A stretch of 38,950 nucleotides of DNA from CAITUY01 sp964611575 (lineage in GTDB: Bacteria; Verrucomicrobiota; Kiritimatiellia; CAIKKV01; CAITUY01), in contig CAZTAJ010000030.1 in assembly GCA_964611575.1 (NCBI GenBank), forward strand, positions 1 to 38,950, in the 5' to 3' direction. Both the position numbers and the translations under genes were made by a program. The notes under the pieces were generated by a model. It searched no databases, was not told where the DNA came from, and saw only the letters and a list, made by a program, of their open reading frames with translations. Shown here piece after piece: positions 1 to 7,829 of this stretch (within the stretch, counting starts at the first letter, position 1; each line of letters opens with the position of its first letter).

Positions 1-730
1 GACCGCGTCCGATTTTAACGGACTTCCGTTTGTTCCTTCAGTACGAACATCGAATTACAAAGATCAACTGACGGGTGCGATAAGACCACAGATCCGCTTG
101 CGTTGTCAACACTCCCTCTGCTGCGACGCACGGCGGTCCACGGCCAGCGTCATCTCACTGCCGGCGGGGCGGCACTGCCAGCCCCCGGTCGGCGCCACCG
201 CGCTGCGCGCGGCCGCGCCGACCTCTCAGCCAAACGACCCACGGCCCTCCGACCCACGGCGGCCACCTACGCGCCTCCTGCTGTGCATGCCCATGCTTAC
301 GGTTGGACCCACTTTCACATGCTCGGGGTTCCCTACGCTCAAGACCATCCCGATTGATTCGCTGATGAATATGCCATACACGGATACCAGCCCCCGCACC
401 TGACATGCCCCGTGCGAGGAAAAGGCCACGGGGCACGCCAGGTGCTCTCTGCCGGGCGGGCCTCACTCCATCCCCGAACGTACGCTCCGGGCCTGCTTCG
501 CCCCCTCCGCCGCAGGGCGGCTCCGGGGGTCACGCCGGCTGCGTACGCACCCGGCGCGCCAGGCCCTACGCTCGTGCCATGCACTCGATCGCGGAAGCGC
601 TACGCTTCCCCACGGATACCGCGCTCCAGCGGATCGCCACACAGTCAGTGCCCTGTGTGGCGAACCGCCTCCGCGCGGAACTGGGAACGTGGACAGCTCA
701 GTTATCCCGAACAGGGCACACCGCAGGGGG
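1..730. other. gene-poor stretch, no convincing gene
   Basis: No reading frame here has a good ribosome binding site, a recognisable domain and gene-like length together. Several overlapping open frames exist on both strands, as expected in GC-rich DNA. A GTG-initiated minus-strand frame (about 226-429) has a protein-like central part, around 290-390, but I do not recognise it and it has no convincing start. The stretch is rich in short palindromic and repetitive words such as CGTACGCTC and GGGCGGCTCCGGGGG. It looks like decayed intergenic or mobile-element-derived DNA. This is inference from composition only. Confidence 0.4.
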
Positions 731-955
731 ATGTATCAGTCCGATCTCAATTTCCTCTACACTCTCTTCACCGCCAAGATTGCCTCCGCTCAGGAAGCTC
801 TCTATGCCAATTCCGCGTGACCCTTCGCGAAATGGGCTAAACTGTTACGGTTGAAAAGTCCGGAGCGGTGAAAGGCCGGTGGGCGGCAGAGACCCGGCAT
901 GACTTCTGAATCCCTCTGCGACTTCATCAAGGCCATGATTTCCGCCAAGGCAAGG
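731..955 (+). pseudogene. short open frame, possibly the remnant of a decayed gene
   Basis: An ATG at 731, preceded by an AGGGGG run, opens a 29-codon frame (N-terminus MYQSDLNFLYTLFTAKIAS) closed by TGA at 818-820. The same frame continues with protein-like sequence (PFAKWAKLLRLKSPER) to a second TGA at 869-871. It resumes at an ATG at 899 (MTSESLCDFIKAMISAKA) and then runs antisense into the 3' end of the next gene. Coding-like sequence in one frame broken by two stops suggests a decayed gene rather than three small genes. I do not recognise the family. A genuine 29-residue peptide from 731-820 is the alternative. Confidence 0.2.
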
Positions 956-959
956 GGCG

Positions 960-1406
960 TCACACCATCTCTGCAAGAATCTCGACGGCGTCCCGCACCA
1001 CTTTCGGACAGATTGTGGCCAGTAGATTATTTCGCTTCGCTTCCTCCAGCCCTGCCGGGGTGCTGATGTCGCAACCCAGAAGCTCCTTGCAGGTCAGGCA
1101 AGCGTTGCGGGCCTTGAACGTTTCGTTGAATTCCCGCACCAACCGGTAGGTCTTCTCCTTGGTTTCCCGGTCCTGGCCTGATGTGGATCCGTGCTTTAGG
1201 CCAATGACCATATAGGCGCCGGTGACCGCCCCGCAGGTTTGGGCGGTTCGTCCCATGCCGCCGCCGAAGCCGGCCGCCACTTTCAGGGCCAGGTTGTGGT
1301 CCAATCCCAATTCGTCGGCGAAGGCGGAAAGGACGGCCTGGGAACAGGCGAATCCCTCCTTGAAACAGGATGCTGCTTTCTCCGTGCGGTCGGCGCGGGT
1401 TGTCAT
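960..1406 (-). CDS. C_GCAxxG_C_C family (redox-type) protein
   Basis: This 148-residue protein belongs to the C_GCAxxG_C_C family, small cysteine-rich proteins of unproven, probably redox or metal-related function. The family pattern is visible: an N-terminal Cys in CFKEGFACSQAV, a glycine-rich stretch with a central Cys (GFGGGMGRTAQTCGAVTGA, roughly residues 50-70), then CLTCKELLGC and a final Cys in TICPKVV. I chose the ATG at 1406 because GGAGGGAAC lies just upstream and family similarity begins there; a longer frame to 1508 would overlap nikR. The gene lies 67 bp downstream of nikR on the same strand, so the two are probably co-transcribed. That would link it to nickel or another metal, but this is inference. 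No signal peptide is seen, so it is probably cytoplasmic. Confidence 0.85.
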   Translation of the reverse strand: MTTRADRTEKAASCFKEGFACSQAVLSAFADELGLDHNLALKVAAGFGGGMGRTAQTCGAVTGAYMVIGLKHGSTSGQDRETKEKTYRLVREFNETFKARNACLTCKELLGCDISTPAGLEEAKRNNLLATICPKVVRDAVEILAEMV

Positions 1407-1473
1407 GGCGGTTCCCTCCGGAAATGGCCGCCAGTATACCCCGCAACCACCCCTTGCCAATCGGTATCTTGTG

Positions 1474-1887
1474 TCAGGAAAGGCGCCGGCCTGTCGTTCC
1501 CGCGGCAAGCGAGACGTGCTTCAGGCCCTTGACGGCTTTCAGCCGCTTGTGGATGGCCTCTATCTCTGGCGGGGTGCCGCGTACGGCGACAATTTCCAGG
1601 CAGTTGTCGTGATCCAGGTGAATATGCTGCGTGGAGATGATGGCGTGATGGCAGTCGTGCTGGACGTCGGTCAGTCGCTGCAGGATATCGCGTTTATGGT
1701 GGTCGTAGACGAGGACGATGGCGCCGGCGACTTCCTCGCCCGCCCGCCATTCCGCCTGCACGAGCCCCGCGCGGATCAAGTCGCCCACAGCCTTGGATCG
1801 GGTCGGGCAGCGTTCAGCCTTGATCTTCCGGTCGAAATCGGCCACCAGGTCCTTCTCTAGCGATACACTGAATCTGACGATCGACAT
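1474..1887 (-). CDS. nikR: nickel-responsive transcriptional regulator NikR
   Basis: NikR is a tetrameric ribbon-helix-helix repressor that senses Ni(II). The 137-residue protein has the N-terminal DNA-binding strand and helices (MSIVRFSVSLEKDLVADFD) followed by the ACT-like metal-binding domain. The high-affinity nickel ligands are all present: His77, His88, His90 and Cys96, with exactly the spacing of E. coli His76, His87, His89 and Cys95. Two ATG codons adjoin (1888-1890 and 1885-1887). GGGGAGG sits one base from the first, so I prefer the second. A CCATA-N14-TATGG inverted repeat lies upstream at 1915-1938 and may be its own operator. No nickel ABC transporter gene is in the window. The following gene on the same strand encodes a C_GCAxxG_C_C protein. 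Confidence 0.93.
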   Translation of the reverse strand: MSIVRFSVSLEKDLVADFDRKIKAERCPTRSKAVGDLIRAGLVQAEWRAGEEVAGAIVLVYDHHKRDILQRLTDVQHDCHHAIISTQHIHLDHDNCLEIVAVRGTPPEIEAIHKRLKAVKGLKHVSLAAGTTGRRLS

Positions 1888-1914
1888 CATACCTCCCCAT
1901 CAGCAGCGAGGTGA

Positions 1915-1938
1915 CCATACCAGATCGTCCACTTATGG
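1915..1938. promoter_or_regulatory. possible NikR operator (CCATA-N14-TATGG)
   Basis: A perfect 5-bp inverted repeat with arms 1915-1919 and 1934-1938 is separated by 14 bp, about 28 bp upstream of the nikR start. NikR operators are known as short half-sites separated by roughly 14-16 bp, for example GTATGA-N16-TCATAC in E. coli. Placement and geometry fit autoregulation. Short arms like these occur by chance fairly often, so this is tentative. Confidence 0.3.
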
Positions 1939-2132
1939 CGCAACCATGCGCACTACTGAAAGCGGATGTGGCCGGGCGGATCGGAAAATCGTTTCCCCCG
2001 CAAACCCGCCAGTCCATATTGACTCGATCTGATGCGGAGGCGCCCGTCGGAAACGCGGGCGACTCGCACGCGAAAAGGACCAGGAGGGCAGACATGAAGA
2101 AGAGGGAATGACACGTCGAAAAAGACGCACCC

Positions 2133-2368
2133 ATGAAGAAGGACGATCTGATCGTCACCGGCTGTTACGACTGGTTCCTTCCGGTCACGTGGATGCCGAG
2201 CCGGAAATCCGCAGACTCAAGCCGGACCTCTATGCCGTCAATGAAGACGGCGACAGACCGGAGAAGCGCGAATTCTGCAGGCGGCATGGCCTTCCGTATG
2301 TCGTTCTCAAACGGACGCCGAAGGAGGGCCTCACGAAACGGTCAAGCACCGGCTTGCGCGGGTTCTGA
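2133..2368 (+). pseudogene. cytidylyltransferase-like gene with internal deletion and frameshift
   Basis: The 5' end (MKKDDLIVTGCYDWF) matches the start of nucleotidyltransferase-fold cytidylyltransferase-like proteins, where a HxGH catalytic motif should follow DWF. The 3' end is in another frame and gives the C-terminus of the same family (DAEPEIRRLKPDLYAVNEDG, then PEKREFCRRHGLPYVVLKRT) down to a stop at 2366-2368. Between them, near 2177-2191, the sequence CTTCCGGTCACGTGG reads as HSGHV only if one base is restored. The residues that normally separate HSGHV from DAEPE are absent. Only about 78 codons remain of an expected 150-160. A deletion between similar SGH-coding words, plus a one-base loss, would explain this. 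It is almost certainly non-functional unless the assembly is wrong here. Confidence 0.7.
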
Positions 2369-2502
2369 TGTGCGCCAGGCCGCCTGCCGGGGAGACCGCG
2401 AGCCCCGGGCCGTTGCGAACCGCGAAGGGCTCGACGATCGAACGGATTCCGGAGATGCCGCCCTGGGTCTCCGATCCGCACTCCACGATCTGCGATGGCC
2501 GC

Positions 2503-2781
2503 TCAGCCCACCTTCAGGATCGCATCCTTCGCGGCCTTGGCGATCTTGAACTTCAGGACGGTCTTGGCGGCAATCTGGATTGTCGCGCCGGTGGCGGGAT
2601 TGCGACCTGTCCGGGCTGCGCGCTCCACCTTCACCAGTTTGCCAAGACCGGGGATGGTGAACCCGTTCGAAGCTTCCCGGATTGCCATGGCGACCAAGGC
2701 CTCCAGCATCGCCTCAGCCTGCTTCTTTTCGATTCCGGCAGTCCCGGCCAACTCTGCAATCACTTCAGTCTTGGTCTTCAT
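2503..2781 (-). CDS. HU/IHF family DNA-binding protein
   Basis: A 92-residue histone-like protein of the bacterial HU/IHF family, which binds and bends DNA as a dimer and helps compact the nucleoid. It shows the family layout: N-terminal helices (MKTKTEVIAELAGTAGIEKK), the GFTIPGLGKLVKVERAAR strand region, the arm signature GRNPATGATIQI, and the C-terminal segment FKIAKAAKDAIL. The ATG at 2781 is preceded by GGAGGAG at good spacing, and family similarity begins there. The gene lies downstream of the desaturase gene on the same strand, with a strong hairpin (2824-2842) in the 104-bp gap, so its transcription is probably at least partly separate. HU and IHF subunits cannot be told apart from sequence alone here. 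Confidence 0.93.
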   Translation of the reverse strand: MKTKTEVIAELAGTAGIEKKQAEAMLEALVAMAIREASNGFTIPGLGKLVKVERAARTGRNPATGATIQIAAKTVLKFKIAKAAKDAILKVG

Positions 2782-2823
2782 GGCATCTCCTCCGTTGGGT
2801 TGGGTTGAGCAACGGCTGCCTTT

Positions 2824-2842
2824 ATGCCCCGCGGGGGGGCAT
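2824..2842. terminator. hairpin between desaturase and HU genes
   Basis: A perfect 7-bp stem, ATGCCCC (2824-2830) paired with GGGGCAT (2836-2842), encloses a 5-nt loop. It lies 3' of the desaturase gene and 5' of the HU gene on the minus strand. No T-run follows on either strand, so it is not a classical intrinsic terminator. It could separate the two transcripts or act in the HU leader. Confidence 0.3.
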
Positions 2843-2885
2843 GAAGCAACAGAAAAGAGCGCCCGGCGGTGCGGCCGGATCTCGG

Positions 2886-4397
2886 TCAGACTTCGAGGTT
2901 GCCCGATACGTACGGGACGCCATGGCGGCGGGAGATCAGGTTGGCGGAGATTCGGCCCGACTCGTAGATCGTCGGCAGGCCGCTGCCCGGATGCGTGCCG
3001 CCGCCGACCAGATAGCAATGATCGACATCCTCGAACTTGTTCCGGGGTCGCATGTAAAGCATCTGGCCCACGTTATGCGCCAGGTTGAAGGTGGCGCCCT
3101 CGTAGACCCGGTACGTCTCGCGCCAGTCCGCAGGCGTCACGAGGTGCTCCGTCACAATGTGGCGCCGGATGTCCATGCCGGTGCGGGCCTCCACCGCGTC
3201 GAGCGTCATCTCGCGATAGGCCGCCCGGCGTTGCGCCCAATCGATGTCGCCGCGCAGGTTGGGGACGGGAACGAGGATGTACAGCGCCGAGTGACCCTCG
3301 GGCGCGAGCGTCGGGTCGGTGACGCTGGCATTGCGCACGTAAAACGAGAGATCGGCCGTCAGGTCCCGCCCCGCGAAGATGCGCTCGATGTTGGAACGGT
3401 AGTCGCGGGCAAAGACGATGGCGTGATGCGGCGCCTCGTAGCGCCGGTCCAACCCGAGATACATCATGAAGGTCGAGCAGGACACCTTCATCCGCCCCAG
3501 TTTGCGGGGCGTGTATTTCCGCAGAACGCCCGGGGCAAAGAGCCGTGTGGCGGCATGCCCGAAATCGGCGTTGATCACGACCTCGTCGGCTTCCACGACC
3601 TCGCCGCCGGCGAGGCGCACGCCAACGGCCGCGCCGTCGCGCACGACAATCTGTTCGACGGGCGTGGCGAGGCGCAGGTCGGCCCCGTTGCGGCGCGCCA
3701 CGTCGGCCATGCACTCGGAGATGCGGCTCAGGCCGCCGATCGGGTGGTGGATGCCGTAGGCGTGCTCGATGTAGGGAATCATCGCAAACAACCCCGGGCA
3801 TTCCCAGGGCGACATGCCGAGGTACTTCGACTGGAAGGTGAACGAGAGGGCCAGGTCCTGGTCCCCGAAGACGCCGAGGACCTCCGTGAACAGGCTGCGG
3901 CCCAGGGCCAGGTGAGGCAGGGCCCTGAGCATGTCGCCCGAGAACAGCGTGACGAATCGATGGTAGGATTTCTGCAGGCAGGGATAGAGTTTCCGGAAGC
4001 GAAGCTGTTCACGATTCATGAACGCGTCGTAACGATCCTCCCGGCCGGGGAAGACGCGGGCGATCTCGGCCTTCATCCGCCCGCGATCGGTGGACGCATC
4101 GATCCATTGGTCGGCAAAGTGCAGCCGGTACATGGGTTCCAGCCGGCACACGTCCATGAGCGTGTCCGTGGCCGCCCCGGCCTCGTGGAAGACCTCATCG
4201 AGCACATCCTTCAGCATCAGGAATGTGGGCCCCGCGTCGAACGTGTAGGGACCCGAGCGGATGGCCGTATTCCGGCCGCCGACGGTGGGTTGGGCCTCGA
4301 ACAGGGTGACCTTGAACCCGCGGTAAGCGAGGATCATGGCGGACGTCAGGCCGCCGGGGCCTCCGCCGACAATAACGATATGTTTCGGGTTTGGCAT
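2886..4397 (-). CDS. phytoene desaturase/CrtN-type FAD-dependent oxidoreductase
   Basis: A 503-residue flavoprotein of the CrtI/CrtN carotenoid desaturase and isomerase family. The N-terminal dinucleotide-binding fold is clear (HIVIVGGGPGGLTSAMILAY, followed by an acidic residue in VTLFEAQPTVGGR). The FAD-binding C-terminal signature is also present (YLVGGGTHPGSGLPTIYESG). Length fits the family. I start at the ATG at 4397, preceded by GGAGA, rather than at a TTG 48 bp upstream that only adds unrelated residues. Known members dehydrogenate phytoene or diapophytoene or act as related isomerases and ketolases. No phytoene synthase or cyclase gene is nearby, so the substrate cannot be assigned and it may work on another lipid. 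It is divergent from the secreted protein gene at 4482, with 84 bp between the starts. Confidence 0.88.
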   Translation of the reverse strand: MPNPKHIVIVGGGPGGLTSAMILAYRGFKVTLFEAQPTVGGRNTAIRSGPYTFDAGPTFLMLKDVLDEVFHEAGAATDTLMDVCRLEPMYRLHFADQWIDASTDRGRMKAEIARVFPGREDRYDAFMNREQLRFRKLYPCLQKSYHRFVTLFSGDMLRALPHLALGRSLFTEVLGVFGDQDLALSFTFQSKYLGMSPWECPGLFAMIPYIEHAYGIHHPIGGLSRISECMADVARRNGADLRLATPVEQIVVRDGAAVGVRLAGGEVVEADEVVINADFGHAATRLFAPGVLRKYTPRKLGRMKVSCSTFMMYLGLDRRYEAPHHAIVFARDYRSNIERIFAGRDLTADLSFYVRNASVTDPTLAPEGHSALYILVPVPNLRGDIDWAQRRAAYREMTLDAVEARTGMDIRRHIVTEHLVTPADWRETYRVYEGATFNLAHNVGQMLYMRPRNKFEDVDHCYLVGGGTHPGSGLPTIYESGRISANLISRRHGVPYVSGNLEV

Positions 4398-4481
4398 GCG
4401 GGTCTCCAGCCGTGAGTCCACGGTTGCGTTACAAACAACAAACAATCATGGTCTCACGTCAAGGTTATTGTATAAGGGGGC

Positions 4482-5252
4482 ATGAAGCTTGCCGTCTATC
4501 TGGCCCTGTGTGGCGGGCTGCTCGCCACGGTTGACCCGGCGATTGCGGCGCCGACCAACGCACTGGCGACGGGGGTGGTCGCCTTCGGCGCCGCCTTCGA
4601 TGCGTGGAGTTACGAGGGCTTCGTCGCGGCCGCGGAGGCCTTCTCGGCCGAGGGGCAAGCCTGCCAGACCTCGTTCCCCGCATTCTACTGGCAGGGTGTG
4701 GCCGAGTTTCATGCGGCACTGTGGTGCCAGCGGCAGGAGGGCGCCGGCGCCCGGGACCGGGCCGCCGAACGGGTCCGGCGGGCCGGCGTCGCCCTCGAGT
4801 CGGCCCTGCGCCTGCGGCCGGACGACGCGGAGTGCCATGCGCTCGTGAGCACGCTGATCGGCATGCAGATTGCCGATCACCCCGGCAGCGCGCTCTGGCG
4901 GGGGCCCCGTGTGGTCCGCCACCAACGACTCGCGCTGCGGTACGGCCCGGGTAACCCGCGGGTGCACTACCTGATCGGGTGTAACTACTACCATGCGCCG
5001 GCGCCGCTCGGCGACCGGCAACAGGCCCTGGCGCATTTTCTTGAGGCGGAACCGTTGTTCGACCGGGAGGCCACCACCCCGGCGGACCTGTTGCAGCCCC
5101 GGTGGGGCCGCAGTTCGTGCCTGACGTTTATCGGCATACTTCATGAGGAATCCGGCGATCGGGCCGGGGCGGACCTGTATTACCGGAAGGCCTTGCAGGC
5201 GAATCCGCGTGACCAACTTGCGCAGGAGGCCCTGGCAAACCCAAGGCAGTGA
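4482..5252 (+). CDS. exported helical/TPR-like repeat protein
   Basis: A 256-residue protein with a cleavable-type signal peptide (MKLAVYLALCGGLLATVDPAIAA) and a helical-repeat body, probably tetratricopeptide-like: paired helices ending in GADLYYRKALQANPRDQLAQ and an earlier ALESALRLRPDDAECHAL. It should be periplasmic or envelope-associated and act as a scaffold; no catalytic motif is seen. The start at 4482 has AAGGGGG immediately upstream. It is transcribed away from the desaturase gene and converges on the FNT channel gene, whose stop lies about 30 bp beyond. I cannot assign a partner. Several conserved Cys and Trp residues suggest a folded domain rather than a linker. Confidence 0.75.
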   Translation: MKLAVYLALCGGLLATVDPAIAAPTNALATGVVAFGAAFDAWSYEGFVAAAEAFSAEGQACQTSFPAFYWQGVAEFHAALWCQRQEGAGARDRAAERVRRAGVALESALRLRPDDAECHALVSTLIGMQIADHPGSALWRGPRVVRHQRLALRYGPGNPRVHYLIGCNYYHAPAPLGDRQQALAHFLEAEPLFDREATTPADLLQPRWGRSSCLTFIGILHEESGDRAGADLYYRKALQANPRDQLAQEALANPRQ

Positions 5253-5269
5253 CGGGGTGGGGCGCCAAA

Positions 5270-5283
5270 CGCCTCGTCAGGCG
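5270..5283. terminator. small hairpin between convergent genes
   Basis: CGCCT (5270-5274) pairs with AGGCG (5279-5283) around a 4-nt loop, in the 32-bp gap between two convergent stop codons. The stem is short and has no T-run, so it is at best a weak bidirectional terminator. Confidence 0.2.
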
Positions 5284-5284
5284 G

Positions 5285-6145
5285 CTACGCCTGTTTGTTC
5301 CCGGGGGCGGGTGCCGGCGGCCGGCGCGGGCCCCAGAGCGTGGCCAGTTGCCGGATGCGGTTCGGGTGCAGGATCAGGACGCCGACCCCGCCCACGATGT
5401 TGCCCAGCGTCACGGGTAGAATATTGTGCCAGATCACGCCCTGATCCATCAGGGGTATGCCCTTGGCGAGCAATCCGGCCGGGACCAGGTACATGTTGGC
5501 GACACAGTGTTCGAAACCCGAGGCCACGAACGCCATGATCGGCAGGATGCAGCAGAGAATCTTGGAGACGATGTCCTTGGACATGAGCGCCATGATGATG
5601 GCCAGGATCACCAGCATGTTGCACAGCACGCCCCGCAGGAAGGCCTGGCCGAACGTCAGGGCCAGTTTGGCCTCGGCCACCTTCACCGCCAGCACGCCGA
5701 TGTCGGTCAATTTGTCCGGGGTCCCGAAGATTCCGGAGGCCCACACCATGAGCGCGAACAGGCAGGCCCCCGCGAGATTGCCGCCATAGACCGCGATCCA
5801 GTTACGCAACATGCGCGCCAGCGAGAACTGGCGGGTGATCGTGCCGACCACCATGATGATGTTGCCGGTGAACAACTCCGCGCCCGCGACGACCACCAGC
5901 ACCAGCCCGACGCCGAACACGGCGCCGGCCCAGATCCGCCCCATGCCCGCGTTCATGGCCACGAGAAACAGGTGCGATCCCACGCTGATGTACATCCCGG
6001 CCAGGAAGCCCAGCAACAACTGTTGCCACGTTCGCGTGTTGGCCTTCTTGATGCCCAGCGCCGAGAACGTGCGCGCGTACTCGTGGGATGTCAGCACGGG
6101 GTGATAGCTCTGGACGTCGGAATCGCCGGTCTTGAGTTCGGCCAT
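5285..6145 (-). CDS. formate/nitrite transporter (FNT) family channel
   Basis: A 286-residue inner-membrane protein of the FocA/NirC family, pentameric channels for formate, nitrite, hydrosulfide or related small anions. The first signature is VVAGAELFTGN. The pore region FVASGFEHCVANMYLVPAGL contains the conserved central His that controls anion passage. About six hydrophobic segments are visible, starting with LLLGFLAGMYISVGSHLFLV. The ATG at 6145 is preceded by AAGGAG; an upstream in-frame ATG (6202) adds a basic, non-conserved tail and is less likely. No formate dehydrogenase, pyruvate formate-lyase or nitrite reductase gene is adjacent, so the transported anion is undetermined. The gene converges with the TPR-like gene and is divergent from the radical SAM gene. 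Confidence 0.93.
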   Translation of the reverse strand: MAELKTGDSDVQSYHPVLTSHEYARTFSALGIKKANTRTWQQLLLGFLAGMYISVGSHLFLVAMNAGMGRIWAGAVFGVGLVLVVVAGAELFTGNIIMVVGTITRQFSLARMLRNWIAVYGGNLAGACLFALMVWASGIFGTPDKLTDIGVLAVKVAEAKLALTFGQAFLRGVLCNMLVILAIIMALMSKDIVSKILCCILPIMAFVASGFEHCVANMYLVPAGLLAKGIPLMDQGVIWHNILPVTLGNIVGGVGVLILHPNRIRQLATLWGPRRPPAPAPGNKQA

Positions 6146-6260
6146 GGGAGGCTCCTTGTATCGGTTCCTGAAAAGGCTACGCAGATTCCGGCCGGAAGGC
6201 AAGTTGACGCTGCGCCCCCTGACACGCTAACGTGCCCGGTCGTCAAGAGACCCGACCCCC

Positions 6261-7829
6261 ATGAAGGTTGCAGACAAAACTCCCGGCGCCAGGCGACTCG
6301 TGCTCGCCACGATCGAGCAGGGCACGCGCGCGCTGTCGATCCGCGTGCTCGGCGGTTACGCGCAGTCGTTGGGCATTCCCACCACGCTGCTGCTCATCGT
6401 CAAGGAACTGGCGAGCGCCGGGCATCCGGTCACGTTCACGGCCTCCGAAGTGCGGCAGATCGCGGCCTGGCTGCAGCGCGAAGGCGTCACCCACCTCGGC
6501 TTCTATCTCATGACGGCGAGTTTCAAGCCCTACCGCCAACTCGTGCAGGCGCTGCGCGGGGAGGGGTATCGGGGCTGCATTCTGGCGGGCGGCGTGCATG
6601 CCACGCTCTGCCCGGCCGAGTCGCTCGTGGACGGCGCGGATTACGCGGTGGCCGGCCCCGGCGAACTGCCGCTGCGGCTGATCCTGGAAGGCGCGGAGGC
6701 CCGGACGATTCCCGGCCTGGTCTGGCGCGACGAGCAGGGACGGGCCCACGTCAACCCCGAAACCGCGGAACAACGCCTGGACCTGGACTCCCTGCCGTTC
6801 CCGATCTACCGCTTCGGGGAGGACGACGTTCTGTACGGCGGCAAACTCCGGAAGCTCACGTGGTCGTTCCACCAGGCGCACGCCGAGTGGCGGGGCCGGT
6901 ATTACGACCTGATCACCTCGCGCGGCTGTCCCTACAAGTGCGCCTACTGCTGCAACGGGATTCATCACGGGGCCCTTCGCCGCGCCGGCGTCGAGCGCGT
7001 GATGCGCGAACTGAAGCACCTGCGCGAGCATGCCCCGATGGTCAAGGGCATCAACATCCAGGACGACAACTTCTGCACGGGCTCGCCCCAATGGGTGGAG
7101 GAGTTTGTCGCGCGGATGAAGGCCGAGATCGACCTGCCCTTTATCGTACGGCTGATCCCGCGCTTCGTGACCCCGGAGCGGCTGCAGCTTCTGAAGTCGG
7201 GCGGGCTGGAATACGTCACGATGGGCCTGGAGGCCTCGACCCGGCTCAACGCCAAGGTCTTCAATCGGCCGGAAGACAGCCGCTCGTTTCTCAAGGCGGC
7301 CAAGGCGGTGATCGACGCCGGCCTGATGCTGTCCATCGACGTGCTGGTCGACAACCCCTACGAGCGGGAGGACGATCTGCGCGAGATCGCCGAGACCCTG
7401 AATGCGCTGCCGCGCGGCAACTGGTGGGTCGTTTACCTGTCGCTCACGCCGTTCCCGAACACACCCCTGCATGCGCGCTGCGTAGAAGACCGCCTGATGG
7501 ACCGGTTTGCCACGGATGCCTACGATGCCATGCTGATGCCCTCCATCGAGGGCGGTTACCGGACGCCGCGTTTCTGGCGGCTGCTCAACACGATCGTCCT
7601 GCCCAATGTGCCGCCGACGCTGGGGGCGCAGTTGATCAAGGCCGGCCCGGGAAATCCCAAAGCGGTGCGTCTGGTTGAAAGCCTGGCCGCCTGGACCACG
7701 CGCACCAAGCGGGTGACGACCTGGCTGCGGATGCGCACGCCGTGGCTGTATTCGCTGGCCTACCATGCGTTGCGGCTCTGTTCGCCCCGGCGGCGCAGCC
7801 TGCCGAGCGGCATGCGGCCGATTCACTGA
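6261..7829 (+). CDS. B12-binding-type radical SAM protein
   Basis: A 522-residue protein with the two-part layout of cobalamin-dependent radical SAM enzymes. The N-terminal Rossmann-like B12-binding domain (about residues 12-145) includes LAGGVHATL and DYAVAGPGELPLRLIL. The radical SAM barrel follows, with the CxxxCxxC iron-sulfur motif at Cys223, Cys227 and Cys230 (SRGCPYKCAYCCNG). These enzymes usually methylate unactivated carbons or rearrange lipid or antibiotic precursors; the substrate cannot be read from sequence. The C-terminus (TTWLRMRTPWLYSLAYHALRL) is basic and amphipathic, so it may touch the membrane. The start at 6261 has only a weak AAGAGA upstream. The stop codon lies inside a 14-bp palindrome that begins the first inverted-repeat element at 7824. 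Confidence 0.88.
   Translation: MKVADKTPGARRLVLATIEQGTRALSIRVLGGYAQSLGIPTTLLLIVKELASAGHPVTFTASEVRQIAAWLQREGVTHLGFYLMTASFKPYRQLVQALRGEGYRGCILAGGVHATLCPAESLVDGADYAVAGPGELPLRLILEGAEARTIPGLVWRDEQGRAHVNPETAEQRLDLDSLPFPIYRFGEDDVLYGGKLRKLTWSFHQAHAEWRGRYYDLITSRGCPYKCAYCCNGIHHGALRRAGVERVMRELKHLREHAPMVKGINIQDDNFCTGSPQWVEEFVARMKAEIDLPFIVRLIPRFVTPERLQLLKSGGLEYVTMGLEASTRLNAKVFNRPEDSRSFLKAAKAVIDAGLMLSIDVLVDNPYEREDDLREIAETLNALPRGNWWVVYLSLTPFPNTPLHARCVEDRLMDRFATDAYDAMLMPSIEGGYRTPRFWRLLNTIVLPNVPPTLGAQLIKAGPGNPKAVRLVESLAAWTTRTKRVTTWLRMRTPWLYSLAYHALRLCSPRRRSLPSGMRPIH

Noticed and set aside
700..760. GTPQG-like words suggesting a group II intron reverse transcriptase remnant
   Set aside because: The match is only about ten residues, needs a frame change right after it, and no other RT block, domain V-like RNA or YADD motif is seen nearby.
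731..955. UGA recoding (selenocysteine or an alternative code) to join the frame across two TGA codons
   Set aside because: All other genes use TGA as a normal stop, no SECIS-like hairpin follows the first TGA, and the first segment has no selenoprotein motif.
2886..4397. Carotenoid biosynthesis cluster
   Set aside because: Only one desaturase-type gene is present; there is no phytoene/squalene synthase, cyclase or ketolase gene beside it.
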